Shown piece after piece: positions 21,119-31,595 of a stretch of DNA of 47,377 bases. Where the stretch lies: the NCBI GenBank assembly GCA_037447655.1, contig JBBHKE010001881.1, positions 141,917 to 189,293 of the forward strand. The letters run 5' to 3'. Each line of letters opens with the position of its first letter. Within the stretch, counting starts at the first letter, position 1. A program made the position numbers and the translations under genes. The DNA comes from Zygnema cylindricum (lineage: Eukaryota; Streptophyta; Zygnematophyceae; Zygnematales; Zygnemataceae). Below the pieces are notes generated by a model, which was given only the letters and a program-made list of their open reading frames with translations, ran no database searches and was not told the DNA's origin.

Positions 21119-21278
21119 TTTCTTTCGGTAATTTTACTTCCTCAAATGTCCGATTTTCCACAATTGACTTATACTCCTTCTCCCATGCCGGCTTCCACTT
21201 CGTTTCCCAATCACACGAGTTTCTCGCCTCCGCGTATGATTGAGGATCATCGACCAAGTTCTCGCACATAAATATCTA

Positions 21279-21668
21279 TTAAAGGAATTCCGTCTCCTTC
21301 GCATCGAAGACCAAATAATGGGAATTCTCTCCACCAATTTTGTCAGAAGAAAGCCGATTTCGTTTCTTTCCTCTATTCTCTCGTGTACTCCGTCTAAGAA
21401 CCAGAACTTGTTCCACAATCTTCTTCTCCTCGTCCATATTAGATTTTGAACTCGAAGATTTTTGACTTTGCGTCGACATTTTGGAATTTCGGCTCACATT
21501 ACTCTGAACATCAATGTCAATGTCCAATTTCTCTAAGCTCGAATCAACATTTGATTTTCCCTTCTTGATGTTGACAATGGGTTTCAACTCCTCATATGAA
21601 TCCGAGTCCTCAATTTCTAGGAAATTGGTAACATTGTCTACCTCATAGAAATCAAGATTCTTCTTCAA
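21279..21668 (-). pseudogene. copia C integrase-RT linker remnant
   Basis: 129 residues, hydrophilic and acidic then basic (EIEDSDSYEELKPIVNIKKG, RRSTRENRGKKRNRLSSDKI). A serine-rich RRSTR block of this type lies between integrase and RT in copia polyproteins. It abuts the 5' LTR, marking the 5' deletion. Confidence 0.6.
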
Positions 21669-21777
21669 TTCCGCCGATTTCTCAATAACCGATTTTAAGT
21701 CTTAATGGAAATTAACATTTTGGGATTCTTCCACAATACAACGAACCGGATCGAATACACGATAAAGATTTCCTTTT

Positions 21778-21790
21778 GTACTATACCAAA
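21778..21790 (-). promoter_or_regulatory. primer binding site of copia C
   Basis: - reads TTTGGTATAGTAC after the LTR, resembling the usual plant copia site TTGGTATCAGAGC that pairs with the 3' end of initiator tRNA-Met. This differs from A, B, D and F. Confidence 0.55.
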
Positions 21791-22363
21791 TGAAAGGATC
21801 GATAAAAAAACTCTGAGCTCACTAACAAACACTTATAGCAGCAAAAGCATTCAGACTGTAAAACATTACATCAACATTGAATAGATATTTCATAAAATTC
21901 TCACATTAATAAAAAACTCAAATTACAATTTCTTCTCTATCTCTTCTATTACCCTATATAATCCTCCAATTTCTCATTGATTGATTAACAAACAGTCATG
22001 GTGTCCCTTAAATTCAATACCACCCATGGCGTGACACGTGTGAGCGTGCGCCACCAAGAAGCCTCTAGATGCCACTTGTCCGCAGATTAGACTAGAACAC
22101 TCTAATTCTCACTAAATGCTGAAACATAGCAAAACAACAAGCTAAGACGAAAGTACTAGACAAATCTTGAAGTATTATCGTACTAAATTTGACGTAGGAC
22201 AATCTAGACGCGAAACGAAACAACAAATATATTTCGAGAAACAACTAGAACTTTAACTAAATACGCGTAACTGTACTTTTGGTATATTCTAGAAAGTACA
22301 GTTTTTCTTTCGCGAAATCAAACTGATTCCGCGTGCGTAAGATTCTTTCAATAAATCGTAATA
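21791..22363 (-). repeat. copia C 5' LTR
   Basis: 573 bp, the partner of 19118-19686, with scattered substitutions and a changed terminal base (ATA for ACA). Confidence 0.85.
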
Positions 22364-22441
22364 GCCATTGAAAGTGGGTTAGTTAATAACTATCTAAAGG
22401 CTTCCTGTATTCTGTAGTCCAATGGAGGACACAGAATTGCA

Positions 22442-22457
22442 GGTTATGGGCCCACCC
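22442..22457 (+). promoter_or_regulatory. primer binding site of copia B
   Basis: GGTTATGGGCCCACCC directly after the LTR. The first 15 bases complement the anticodon arm of plant initiator tRNA-Met. Confidence 0.7.
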
Positions 22458-23086
22458 TTTAGGGTGCCCATCTTCAATGGATCAGGGTTTATCTATTGGG
22501 AAGCCTTGATGACAACAACTTTGTTTGAAAAACAATACTAGGGTATTGTTAGTGGACAAGTGAAACGTCCACCTCAGAGAACACCACCGAGATTTGGTGG
22601 AACAAGGTTTTCTTTAGCAACATCTGCTGCAGCAGAGGAGGCAAATGATGGCGACAGTAGTGTGTCCGAAAAGGTGAAAGAAAAGGAGACACCTCTTACT
22701 CCTATCGCTCCCATTCCCACGACGACACCCGGAGCGGCTATTGTGAAGACCGTTGAGACCGATACTCAAATGTGGGAAGACACCAACATGGCTGCCAAGA
22801 ACTTCATTCTGAGACACCTCACACAAGCTTTGGCAACTCCTCACCTTCACGTTTACAAGGCCGAGGAGTTTTGGATGAGTTTGATAGAGATCTATAGAAA
22901 GGGTACAATTTAGAAGCTCCAGTTGGCAGAGCAAAAGTTGGGAAATTATACTTACAAAGGGGGAAAGATGTTAGACTACTGTAATGAGCTTTCTTGTTTG
23001 TATATGGAGACGGAGAGTGCCGGATGGACAGGTACAATAAAGATGAAGGTTAATACTCTTATCATGAAGTTACCCGACGAGTATGA

Positions 23087-24143
23087 TGAAACTCTGAGAC
23101 CTCCATAAGTCCTCAGAGTGGACAACTTCCAACAAGCCTCTAGGATAACCCTGACCCCTTTGTGTTTCAGTAAAAACAACTGCCACCCTGGCACAAAATA
23201 AGCTCTGACCACCTTCACCCGTGTAAAGGCAAGACTCCCCTGAGTCGATAGCAAAAATAATCTCTGGATTTGCTCCCCTGAGCACTAAGTTATGGAGGGT
23301 CAAAGTTGACCTTTTGTACAGAAGCTCTCTGGGAGAGAGGGTCCTATCTCCTAATTTTTCTAAGTCCTATCTCTCTCACAGACTCCATCTACTGATGCAC
23401 GAAGCCAATCAGATTACTCCTCCGTACACAAAAGTTGAACTGCCGATGTACTTTCTGTACGGACACTGTACGACATGGCCTAAATATCGACACGTGGTAT
23501 GTCCGAATTCGCTCCCTTAATCCTCGGAGATGCTGCGATCCAATGTCATTCCACCACGTGTCATCCGATGTGGCGATGACAAAAAACCACCGAAATCCTC
23601 TTCCGCGATCTCGGCGTTAATTCCGGCCGTCGGATTAAATTCACATGTAATCGTAGCCGTAATAAATACATGCGCAGTATTCGTTTCATGTAAAGAAATA
23701 AATGCGCGGTATTGGTTTCTTATCCGTACCGTAATATGTACTTTTACATTACTGGATCTATGTATCTCGTAAACAGCTACAGTTAAATGAATTATTCTAC
23801 CTGATAATGTTTAATTAAATATCAAACCATATAGTACGTAACACTAGTTAGAGACTTAACGGCTAAGGCTACTAGCTATCGGCTGTTTGCCGTCCGGTAG
23901 GTACCAGGATCAAATCTTGTGGCCGGCACATACCTTTTAGTAAATACACCCTTAACTAATATTTATTTCCCGTAAACCTCTGGATAGCCTAGGTAGCCAT
24001 GGCTCTAGCTCCCTCTCCAATTTCTCAGTGACTGCGACAAGTTTGAGAATTGGAGAGAGAAGTTAGAGGTAGACTTCCTTCGCTTCTTTCTATATTTCTA
24101 TTTACACCTAGAAAATACTTAAAATGGACCATTACTTTCTACA
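23087..24143 (-). repeat. solo A-type LTR in copia B gag
   Basis: 1,057 bp, TGAAACTCTG...TTTCTACA, with an exact TSD TATGA (23082-23086 and 24144-24148). Removing it and one TSD copy restores the gag reading PDEYDNIVYRVHG. A solo LTR arises by LTR-LTR recombination of a full element. Confidence 0.92.
23841..24078 (+). ncRNA. tRNA-like plus hairpin module in solo A LTR
   Basis: GAGACTTAACGGCTAAGG acts as D arm/A box, B box GGATCAAATCT is at 23907-23917 and TTTT at 23934-23937. The hairpin at 23991-24078 has loop CAGTGACTGCGACAAGT. Antisense to the LTR. Confidence 0.5.
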
Positions 24144-24201
24144 TATGATAATATAGTGTACAGGGTACATGGAATGACTAATAGTTCATGGACGTGGAAT
24201 A

Positions 24202-25386
24202 TGTTGTCCATAGCCATTTTCAGCCATGGATTTACTCTCAGAAGCACCACAGACTACCCAAAAACAGCTTACTTTGATTCAACACAGAATTCTACAGAAA
24301 TTAAACAAACAGGCTGAAACTACAACCAAAAATATTTTCTACGCTATAGAATAACCTTACAAAGTTTTAGACAAAAATAATAAATAGAGTGATCACATCA
24401 TCTGGTCAAAATTGCAGAAAAACAGTCTGCCACAACTTTGATAAAACCGGCCAACTTCACAATGAAGTATAACACAGACCAGGCACACAATAGGCCTGAA
24501 AATATGTGACAAAATGAAAAATACAAAGAGGAACACACATACAAAATTTCAGATAATTCTGCTAACAGATCTGAGAGCAATCCTCATATAAAATTACCAA
24601 AAATGTCCATAAACAGTTTTTGGTACGGAAAGTACCTATATTCTGAAATGACTAAGTTCTACAATATATACACTCAGGCTTACTACTAAATTTACGGAGG
24701 CATACCAGCCGTACGTAATTTACCATCTATTTAAACTAATGTGAGTATACGTGAATAATTCAAGGTATGTGAAAAAATGTAATTCTACACTAATAATTAA
24801 TAGACAAAAAGACAAAACAATGTTAAATCAAAATATTTACACCGACGCTTCCATAAAATCCGCTTACTGAGAATCAACTTGATTATTCACTTGTGGACGA
24901 AACCACGTATTGAACCGACATCACATACGTACGGTTCACTTGATACCACGTCATCAAAATTGTGATTCCTTGAAAAATATTGGCGGACGCCGTCAGCCCT
25001 CCAAATGTACCATGACCCACTTGCCGAAATTAAACCGTACCTTCAAAATCTTTTCCGTACTGAACATGCGTCCTTTGCAATAAATGAGCGTGTCGCAAAT
25101 GAAGTACACTTGTCTAAATAAGACGCTCCGTACCGGCGGCGTAGATATTCAACATTTCGTACATTTCACATCAGATCGCTTCGCGATCCGCCGTCCATTT
25201 GCAAACGTATTCCGAGCCACTCAATTACTATTTCGTTCGTCCCAGAACAATATATCTGTATGTTCACTCCCCCAATCCGCGAATCCATTCGAACCTCCAC
25301 AGTAAATTCATTTAACAAATTACGCACGAAACGTCGCGTGCGCACAAAGTGTGTAGTACGCACGAAACTAAGTTTTCAAAACAACA
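24202..25386 (-). repeat. copia D 3' LTR
   Basis: 1,185 bp with 5-bp inverted ends TGTTG...CAACA. It has no tRNA-like module. It is the reference used to place the two pieces of its partner. Confidence 0.85.
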
Positions 25387-25682
25387 CTCCCCCGAAAATT
25401 TAGTTTCGTGCACCCATAGTAAAATATACCGCGTTTGAAATGTAACTGTACATTTCGTTCAAATGTCACCACTGCTTCCGCTGACGTCACCACTGCTCCC
25501 ACTGCCTGCTGCCATGTCTTCCAAAATCCTTCCTTCTTAAACACACCATTGCTTCCACTACCTCTTTCTAGGTCTTCAAAAGTAAAAACTTTCCTTCTCA
25601 CACAATTTCAAAATTCACAGTTTTAAATCCGAAATTCCTCAAAAAAGATTATTAAATGTAAAAGATAATCACTTCTCTAAAA

Positions 25683-26967
25683 TTATTTTTCACGATGCTT
25701 TCTTTTGACCATTTTCTTCACATGTTTTCTTCTACGGCTTATCCTTTGACTTCTACTTCTTTTCTTTGTTTTCTTAATAAATTTTGGTATTTTCTCAATT
25801 TTTGAACATTTGTTTTCTTTTCCAAAATTATAAACTTCCTCTCCTACTTCAATTTTCTGAACACTTTTTCTCTCTCTCTCTTTAATTACAATAATCTCCT
25901 CATGCAAATTATCTTCAGTTTCCACTACCAATTGACCTTCACTCTCTCCAGCTATCCTCACTTGAATAATCTCTTCCTCTTGTAAATATTTATCACTCAC
26001 CAATCTGTCGCCGGAAAAAATTACAGAAACTAGATCAAAATCTGTCACCTCTTCCTCTTTCTCCACTCCATTTTCAATGACACCAAATTTTTCTCTTCCT
26101 TCCTCATTTTCCATATTTAGAAAAACAACAGTCGGCAAGTATACAAATTTGTTGACGGGAAGTGTAGCCCTTTGTGTAGGGGGTCGAACTCGATTGTCAT
26201 CCCATCCGTTTCTGAAAATTCTTGTGACACATGCACTTTTATATAATGGACAAACTCTAAAAGTATGTCCTAAATCATTAGAATAAAAACAATTTTCTGA
26301 TTTACCATTTTTTCTATTTTTCTGGAATTGTGATCTAACACCTCGAAAATTCCCCCTATTCTTTAGAGCCTCTTTATCATCCTCTTCATCTAAAACAAAT
26401 CTGATTCCTAAAGGTAGGTTCCAATCCTTTTTCTCAATTTGATTTAATCTATCAAAAGCTCACCTATATTCCTTAGGTAACCCTTTCATTAACATGGATG
26501 CCTTTTGAACATTTGTAAAATTTCCTCCTGCAATATCATTTTCTACAAACAATCTTTGCAAACTGAGGCAATATTTCAACATGCTACCTTCAACATACTT
26601 ATACTCAAATATTTTTGTGGCAGTAATCATCCAGTGATACAAAGAAGTCATTTATCAAAATGAGTTCTAACCACTTCCACAATTCAGCTGCACTCTTCAC
26701 ATCAAGGTACATCATTACAAATTCCTTTATCATAGATAGCTTGATAATCCTCAAGCACTCATGGTTTTTCTCCTCTCATTGAACCGATGTTTCGACACAT
26801 GTCCCATCAACCACATCCATAAGCTCCCTCAACTTGAAGTAGCTCTCCATAATACTCCTCCAACAATGATATTCAGTTCCATCAAATATGGGTAAGTACG
26901 ATTCATCCAATATGGGAAGACATGGGCGTGGGCCCATAACCTGTTGTCCATAGCCATTTCTAGCCAT
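25683..26967 (-). pseudogene. copia D gag with a basic C-terminal extension
   Basis: The ATG at 26967 lies in the last 26 bp of the LTR (MARNGYGQQVMGPRPCLPIL, then FDGTEYHCWRSIMESYFKLR). FDGTEYHCW is the copia gag start motif. The frame is stopped after ETSVQ and again near 26652. The middle reads YVEGSMLKYCLSLQRLFVEN and MKGLPKEYR. A degraded zinc knuckle is CFYSNDLGHTFRVC, with Ser at the second Cys. The last 150 residues (25683-26138) are acidic then strongly basic, ending RRRKHVKKMVKRKHREK. Confidence 0.65.
26928..26941 (-). promoter_or_regulatory. primer binding site of copia D
   Basis: GGTTATGGGCCCAC follows the LTR end ACAACA on -; 14 bases match the plant initiator tRNA-Met anticodon arm. 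Confidence 0.68.
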
Positions 26968-27208
26968 GGATTCACCCTCTGAAGCACTAAAGACTACCCA
27001 AAAACAGCCTACTTTGAATCAACACAGAATTCTACAGAAATAACAAAACAAGCTAAAACTACAACCAAAAATATTTTCTAGGCTATAGAATAACCTTACA
27101 AAGTTTCACACAAAAAAAAAAAATAGAGTGATCACATCATCTGGTCAAAGTTGCAGAAAAACAGTCTGCCAGAACTTTGATAAAACCGGCCAACTTCACA
27201 ATAAAGTA
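26942..27208 (-). repeat. copia D 5' LTR, first part
   Basis: Homologous to 24202-24469. It stops where the inverted block begins; the complementary part of the same LTR is at 29716-30574. Confidence 0.8.
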
Positions 27209-28177
27209 AGGCCTAGTACAATTCATGAAGTAAATCAGACTTGTTACTACTTGTTTGTAGGGTACTTGGGACATAAAATTTTGCTCTTCTGCACTGAGTT
27301 CCTCATCTATTATGACTCCAAACTCATGCTCCATTCCTACAAGTTTTTGCTTATACTCCATAGGAATTGCACAACCTTTGGCATCAGCCAAACCAAATTT
27401 TTCCAACATTTTTCTTATCGCTTCTTTTTGAGTTAGCTTAATGATTTTCTTTTCTCTATCTCTTTCAACCTGTATGCCAAGAATGTATTTAGCCTCACCC
27501 AAATCCTTCATTTCAAATTTTGAATTAAGAGCGTGTTTTACTATAGCAATTCCTTCTTTGTTCCTACTAATTAGCAGCAAATCATCAACATACACAGCAA
27601 TCAATGTCACCTCATCAAGATTATCACCACACATCACATATATTGAATGATCTGAACTAATTCTAGTAAATCCTAATCCTGTCAAGAACTCATCTAACTT
27701 TCGGTTCCATTGCCTAGGGGCCTGTTTTAGGCCATACAAAGATTTTAAAAGTCTGCACACAAGATTTTCTTTTCCTGCTTCCTCATAACCCTCTGGCTGC
27801 TTCATATAGATGACCTCATCTAAATCACCATGGAAAAATGCAGTTTTGACATCCATTTGGTGGATGTCAAAATCCTCTATGGCAGCTAATGTAAGTAAGA
27901 TGTAGACAGATGGAAACCTTACAACTGGTGAAAAAGTTTCTTCATAATCTATTCCCTCCTTTTGATTATATCCCTTAGCAACCAAGTGAGCCTTAAACTT
28001 GTCTATGGTATTATCAGGGTTCAATTTTAATTTAAACACCCATTTACTTCCAATAGCCTTTCTTCCAAGAGTAAGTTCCACCAGATCCCATGTTTCGGCT
28101 TCCATGATGGACTTCATTTCTTCATTGACTCCTTCCACCCAGTGTTCCCTTTCATTACTCGAAAAAGCTTTTGTCAA
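27209..28177 (-). pseudogene. copia reverse transcriptase (H type), truncated by the inversion
   Basis: A long open RT frame: VNEEMKSIMEAETWDLVELT, KWVFKLKLNPDNTIDKFKAH, HQMDVKTAFFHGDLDEVIYM, SLYGLKQAPRQWNRKLDEFL and the catalytic AVYVDDLLLISRNKEG. It ends at the RNase H start SLIYFMNCTRP, exactly where the D LTR begins. The sequence differs clearly from the B-type RT at 31596, so it comes from another copia family. Both catalytic Asp motifs are intact. Confidence 0.8.
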
Positions 28178-28740
28178 CGATAGAGGCTCTTCTGTGTGTG
28201 CTGAGTGAGCAAAGGCTGCACTTTCTCCCCTTAGTTGTGCACTTCGCCTAACTCCACCTAAATATTCTATCTCTCGTATAGATTGTTGGGGCCTACTTGA
28301 TACATGTGATTCTTATTGTGATTCAGTTTTGGCATGATGAAGAGGAGAGTCTGCAACTCTTTCGGGCATATCACTTCCTGTTTCTGGTGGAGAAGATGAT
28401 TGCAAGTCACTTTGAGCTAATGTAGGTGCATTTTTATATTTTTCTTGAAAAACATGGGATTTTCCTCTAAAAAGATATAATCAACACTTCGACTTTTCTT
28501 TTCATCGCTATGCTGACAAAATACATCTACTCTTTTTCCCTCATCCTTCACTATGATGTTTCTGGCTACCACAACTCTATTTCTCTTAATGTCATATACT
28601 TTCTAACCCTTGGCATAATCATCATACCCTAAAAATATCCCTGGTAAGCCTTTTGGCTCTAATTTCCATTTTTGTAGATCATTATCTAGCAAGAATACCT
28701 TACTTCCAAAAAATTTGAAGTGGCTTACATCTGGTTTGTG
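28178..28740 (-). pseudogene. H-type integrase C-terminal and linker region, broken
   Basis: Around 28740-28560 - reads HKPDVSHFKFFGSKVFLLDN, KWKLEPKGLPGIFLGYDDYA and KVYDIKRNRVVVARN, the integrase C-terminal block. Stops and frameshifts follow to 28178. Confidence 0.6.
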
Positions 28741-29330
28741 TCAAGTCCACATTTCGTAGGGATTTTTATCTTTTACTGCCCTTGTTTCTAGCAAGTTTCT
28801 CACATAAGTTGCACAATGCATAGCCTCTACCCAAAATTTGAAATCTATGTCCATATTAGCCATCATTGTCCTAGCACACTCTGATATGGCCCTATTCATC
28901 CTTTCTGAAATACCGTTTTGTTCCGGAGAATGAGGAACGGTTAGTTGACGTGAGATTCCATACAATTTTAGGAATTCTGCAAACTCATAAGAAATGTACT
29001 CCCCTGCATTATCAAATTTGAATTTCGCTATCTTTCTCTCATGTAGATTCTCAACCCAAGCCTTATACTCCTTCAATTTTGAAAAGACTTCATCCTTACT
29101 TTTCAAAAAATAAACTGTAGTAAATCTACTATAGTCATCAGTAAAGGTAAGCATAAACTTAGCACCTCCCACAGATGGATACCTTGATGGCCCCCATACA
29201 TCTGAATAAATTAGTTCTAACACCCTGCTACTTCTATGATCAGTTTGCGAAGGGAAAGGCAATTTATGAATTTTTCCCATTGCACAACCATCACATACAT
29301 TTGAATTGCTCCAAGGGCACACTTTTGTCT
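28741..29330 (-). pseudogene. H-type integrase catalytic domain
   Basis: The zinc ligands NVCDGCAMGKIHKLPFPS are followed by ELIYSDVWGPSRYPS, FTDDYSRFTTVYFLKSKDEV, FKFDNAGEYISYEF and HSPEQNGISERMNRAISECA. The D, D and E catalytic residues are all present, although the second lies in FDNAGEY in place of SDNGGEY. 193 residues are open. Just upstream the frame joins the B-type gag remnant after RQKCALG, a deletion junction that removes the protease. Confidence 0.8.
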
Positions 29331-29385
29331 CAAAAAGATCTCCTTCTCCTCCAAACTCTCATCAAGAAGAATCTGCCCATCCTCC

Positions 29386-29715
29386 TTAGAAGACTCGTCG
29401 TCGGTCTCTCTTATCACCTTTAAGACCAAAAGTGCCTTTTAATTCCCTCGGGAAGAACCTCCTCCATGGTTTTCTTGGAGCCTCAGCTCCGATAGCTTGA
29501 CACAATCCGCGATAAAGTGTCCCGGATTTTTGCAAAAATGACATAGGCCCTTTGGGGGCCTCGGTCCTCCAGGCTGAACTCTTTCTCCTTTGTATGGTTT
29601 TTTCTAGTCCGGTTTCCACCTGTCCCCTCCGGCGGCTAGAGCTTGAACGCTCTTTCCTCCTCTCCTGATTTCAATCATATTTTCCTACACAAGTATCATG
29701 CGGACCACTGTATTC
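29386..29715 (-). pseudogene. copia B gag C-terminal part, inverted
   Basis: On - it reads TVVRMILV, stop, ENMIEIRRGGKSVQALA, the zinc knuckle CHFCKNPGHFIADC, and continues to SSKEDGQILLDESLEEKEI. It directly continues the + strand gag that ends SSWTWN at 24201, and matches the copia A reading WNPLVGMILDRKNTIEIRRG. This shows the block was inverted after copia D inserted. Confidence 0.82.
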
Positions 29716-30574
29716 TGTTGTTTTGAAAACTTCGTTTCGTGCGTACTACACACTTTGTGCACACGCGACGTTTCGTGCGTAATTTGTTAAATGAATTTAC
29801 TGTGGAGGTTCGAATGGATTCGCAGATTGGGGGAGTGAACATACAGATATATTTTTATGCGACAAACGAAATAGTAATTGAGTGGCTCGGAATATGTTTG
29901 CAAATAGACGGCGGATTGCGAAGCGATCCGATGTGAAATGTACGAAATGTTGAATATGTACGCCGCCGGTGCGGAGCGTCTTATTTAGACAGGTGTACTT
30001 CATTTGCGACACGCTCATTTATTGCAAAGGACGCATGTTCAGTACGGAAAAGATTTTGAAGGTACGGTTTAATTTCGGCAAGTGGGTCATGGTACATTTG
30101 GAGGGCGGACGGCGTCCGCCGATATTTTTCAAGGAATCGCAATTTTGATGACGTGGTATCAAATGAACCGTATGTTTGTGATGTTGGTTCAATACGTGGT
30201 TTTGTCACAAGTGAATAATCAAGTTGATACTCAGTAAGCAGATTTTATGGAAGCGTCGGTGTAAATATTTTGATTTAACATTGTTTTGCCTTTTTGTGCA
30301 TTATGTATTGGTGTAGAATTACATTTTCTCACATACCTTGAATTATTCACGTATAGTCACATTAATTTAAGTAGATGGTAAATTACGTACGGCTGGTATG
30401 CCTCCGTACATTTAGTAGTAAGCCTGAGTGTATATATTGTAGAACTTAGTCATTTCAGAATATAGGAACTTTCTTTTCCAAAAACTGTTTATGGACATTT
30501 TTGGTAATTTTATCTGAGGATTGCTCTCAGATCTGTTGGTAAAATTATCTGAAATTCTGTATCTGTGTTCCTCT
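29716..30574 (+). repeat. copia D 5' LTR, second part, inverted
   Basis: Starts TGTTGTTTTGAAAAC and matches the reverse complement of 25386 down to about 24530. Together with 26942-27208 it accounts for about 1,126 of 1,185 bp of one LTR, each part present once. Confidence 0.82.
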
Positions 30575-30733
30575 TATCCTTGACAGTTTGTGTAATTTAG
30601 ATTACAATTCCTGTAATCGCTAACAGTTTGTGTAATTTAGATAACAATTCCTGTTATCGGTGACTGTTTCTGTAATTTAGGTAACAATTACTTTTATCGC
30701 TAACAGTTTGTGTAATTTAGGTAACAATTCTTG
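30574..30733. repeat. four tandem copies of a 40-bp unit
   Basis: Exact 40-bp period, units starting at 30574, 30614, 30654 and 30694, containing ACAGTTTGTGTAATTTAG. It sits at the right breakpoint of the inversion. Confidence 0.88.
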
Positions 30734-30734
30734 T

Positions 30735-30887
30735 GGGCTACATTTGGTACGAGAGAAAGTATTTGCAAAAGTGGTGAAACTTTGTTATTTGCCTGATGAG
30801 AAAATGGTTGCAAACATGTTGACAAAAGCCCTTCCATCTCGTAAGTTGTAGTACTGCAGAAATGCATGTGGTCTAAGTGAGTAAGTC
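30735..30887 (+). pseudogene. copia RNase H C-terminal remnant
   Basis: The frame LHLVRERVFAKVVKLCYLPD then EKMVANMLTKALPSRKL matches the end of a copia RNase H. It is probably the tail of the H-type pol whose RT is inverted at 27209-28177; about 150 residues between them are missing. Confidence 0.65.
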
Positions 30888-30909
30888 TTCTAAAGCTTAA
30901 CGGGAGTAT

Positions 30910-31443
30910 TGAAAAGTAAGCTTTAGTAAGTCTTAGAAATTTGAGTCTATGACTTAGAATATTTTTGGAATACCAACTGTTTTATATTGACCAAATTTAG
31001 TGTGGAATTTTTGTAGTATCTACCCGAATAGTTATCTTTAAGTAAATAAGTGTGTAAGGCCGCCAATGAATGTGGACGTGATAAGAATCACCCGTATTTT
31101 TAGGGTACAAATATTGTTAGTGGACAATTTTGGTCCAAACACTTAGATTTTTGTCAGTAGGTTGTGTAGTGAACCATGTACATACGTTTTAGATGTTTTC
31201 TAGATCTTTTGAGTATTTAGTTCAATTAGGAATGCTCAATTCGATAAAGAATGTACATTCTACACAGAATTTAAGGAAATGAGAGCACTAGGTGTAGTTT
31301 AAGGTGTTTTTTGCTCTATTGTCTTTGATTTGCTTGTATTACATGTTTGTTTGGTTGAAAGACCTTTGTCATTTGTAGTTACATATCTTACAATATTGAT
31401 CTAGTTTGATAGGTATTCCTCTTTCGGTTTGCTTTCGCTAACA
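30910..31443 (+). repeat. possible LTR of the H-type copia element
   Basis: It follows the RNase H tail and a short purine run (AACGGGAGTAT), starts TGAAAAGTAAGC and ends TTCGCTAACA, giving TG...CA and 534 bp. No second copy is in the window, so this is a position-based guess. Confidence 0.35.
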
Positions 31444-31595
31444 TGTTTGATAATGGCTCAGCTCCTGCTGTAAGTGCTCCTATTAGCCCTAGTGCTCCAC
31501 CTGCTCCTCCAAGGACGAATATCCCACCTGGTGCAAGTGTGATTCCTAGTAAGAGTAGATCACAGCCAAGTCTAAATGCCCATGACCTCCAACAA
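31443..31595 (+). pseudogene. possible gag N-terminus after the H-type LTR
   Basis: The ATG at 31443 opens MFDNGSAPAVSAPISPSAPP, then APPRTNIPPGASVIPSKSRS. This is a low-complexity Ala/Pro/Ser start. It runs into B-type RT sequence at about 31596. If it is gag, the order RNase H, LTR, gag is a circular permutation. Confidence 0.3.

Larger units (their letters stand above)
19118..22363 (-). mobile_element. copia element C, deleted, inserted in the copia B 5' LTR
   Basis: LTRs 19118-19686 and 21791-22363 (569 and 573 bp, TGAAAGGATCG...). The flanks are TTCAT (19113-19117) and GCCAT (22364-22368). The intact B LTR reads GCCAT, so the left copy has two changes. The interior of 2.1 kb keeps only the integrase/RT linker, RT and RNase H on -; gag, protease and integrase are gone. 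This family is unrelated to A/B in its LTR. Confidence 0.85.
18160..22441 (+). repeat. copia B 5' LTR, split by copia C
   Basis: The two parts are 18160-19117 and 22369-22441, together about 1,031 bp, the same length as the other B-type LTRs. A TATA-like GTATATAGG lies near 18894 downstream of ATTGG. CCACGTGGC-type ACGT boxes lie near 18710 and 18729. The final 20 bp hold the gag ATG (22422-22424). Confidence 0.88.
22422..24201 (+). pseudogene. copia B gag, broken and interrupted
   Basis: The ATG lies in the LTR and reads MEDTELQVMGPPFRVPIF, then NGSGFIYWEALMTTTLFE. Gag blocks NMAAKNFILRHLTQALATPH and YKGGKMLDYCNELSCLYME are present. Stops fall at KQY*GIV and GTI*KLQ. A solo A LTR interrupts after PDEYD (23087-24143), then NIVYRVHG and SSWTWN continue to 24201. 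There copia D inserts; the next codons TVVRMILV are found inverted at 29710 downward. Confidence 0.85.
24202..27208 (-). mobile_element. copia element D, gag-only, inserted in copia B gag
   Basis: The 3' LTR is 24202-25386, the interior 25387-26941, and the first 267 bp of the second LTR 26942-27208. The rest of that LTR is inverted at 29716-30574. The TSD is GAATA (24197-24201) with the other copy inverted as TATTC (29711-29715). The interior encodes only a gag-like protein with a long charged tail, directly followed by the polypurine tract CGGGGGAG. It has no protease, integrase or RT, so it depended on another element. Confidence 0.8.

Noticed and set aside
27128-27436. 102-residue frame on + across the D LTR and RT
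   Set aside because: Crosses an inversion breakpoint and is antisense to RT; chance frame.
30574-30733. CRISPR array
   Set aside because: Units are directly contiguous without unique spacers and the genome is eukaryotic.
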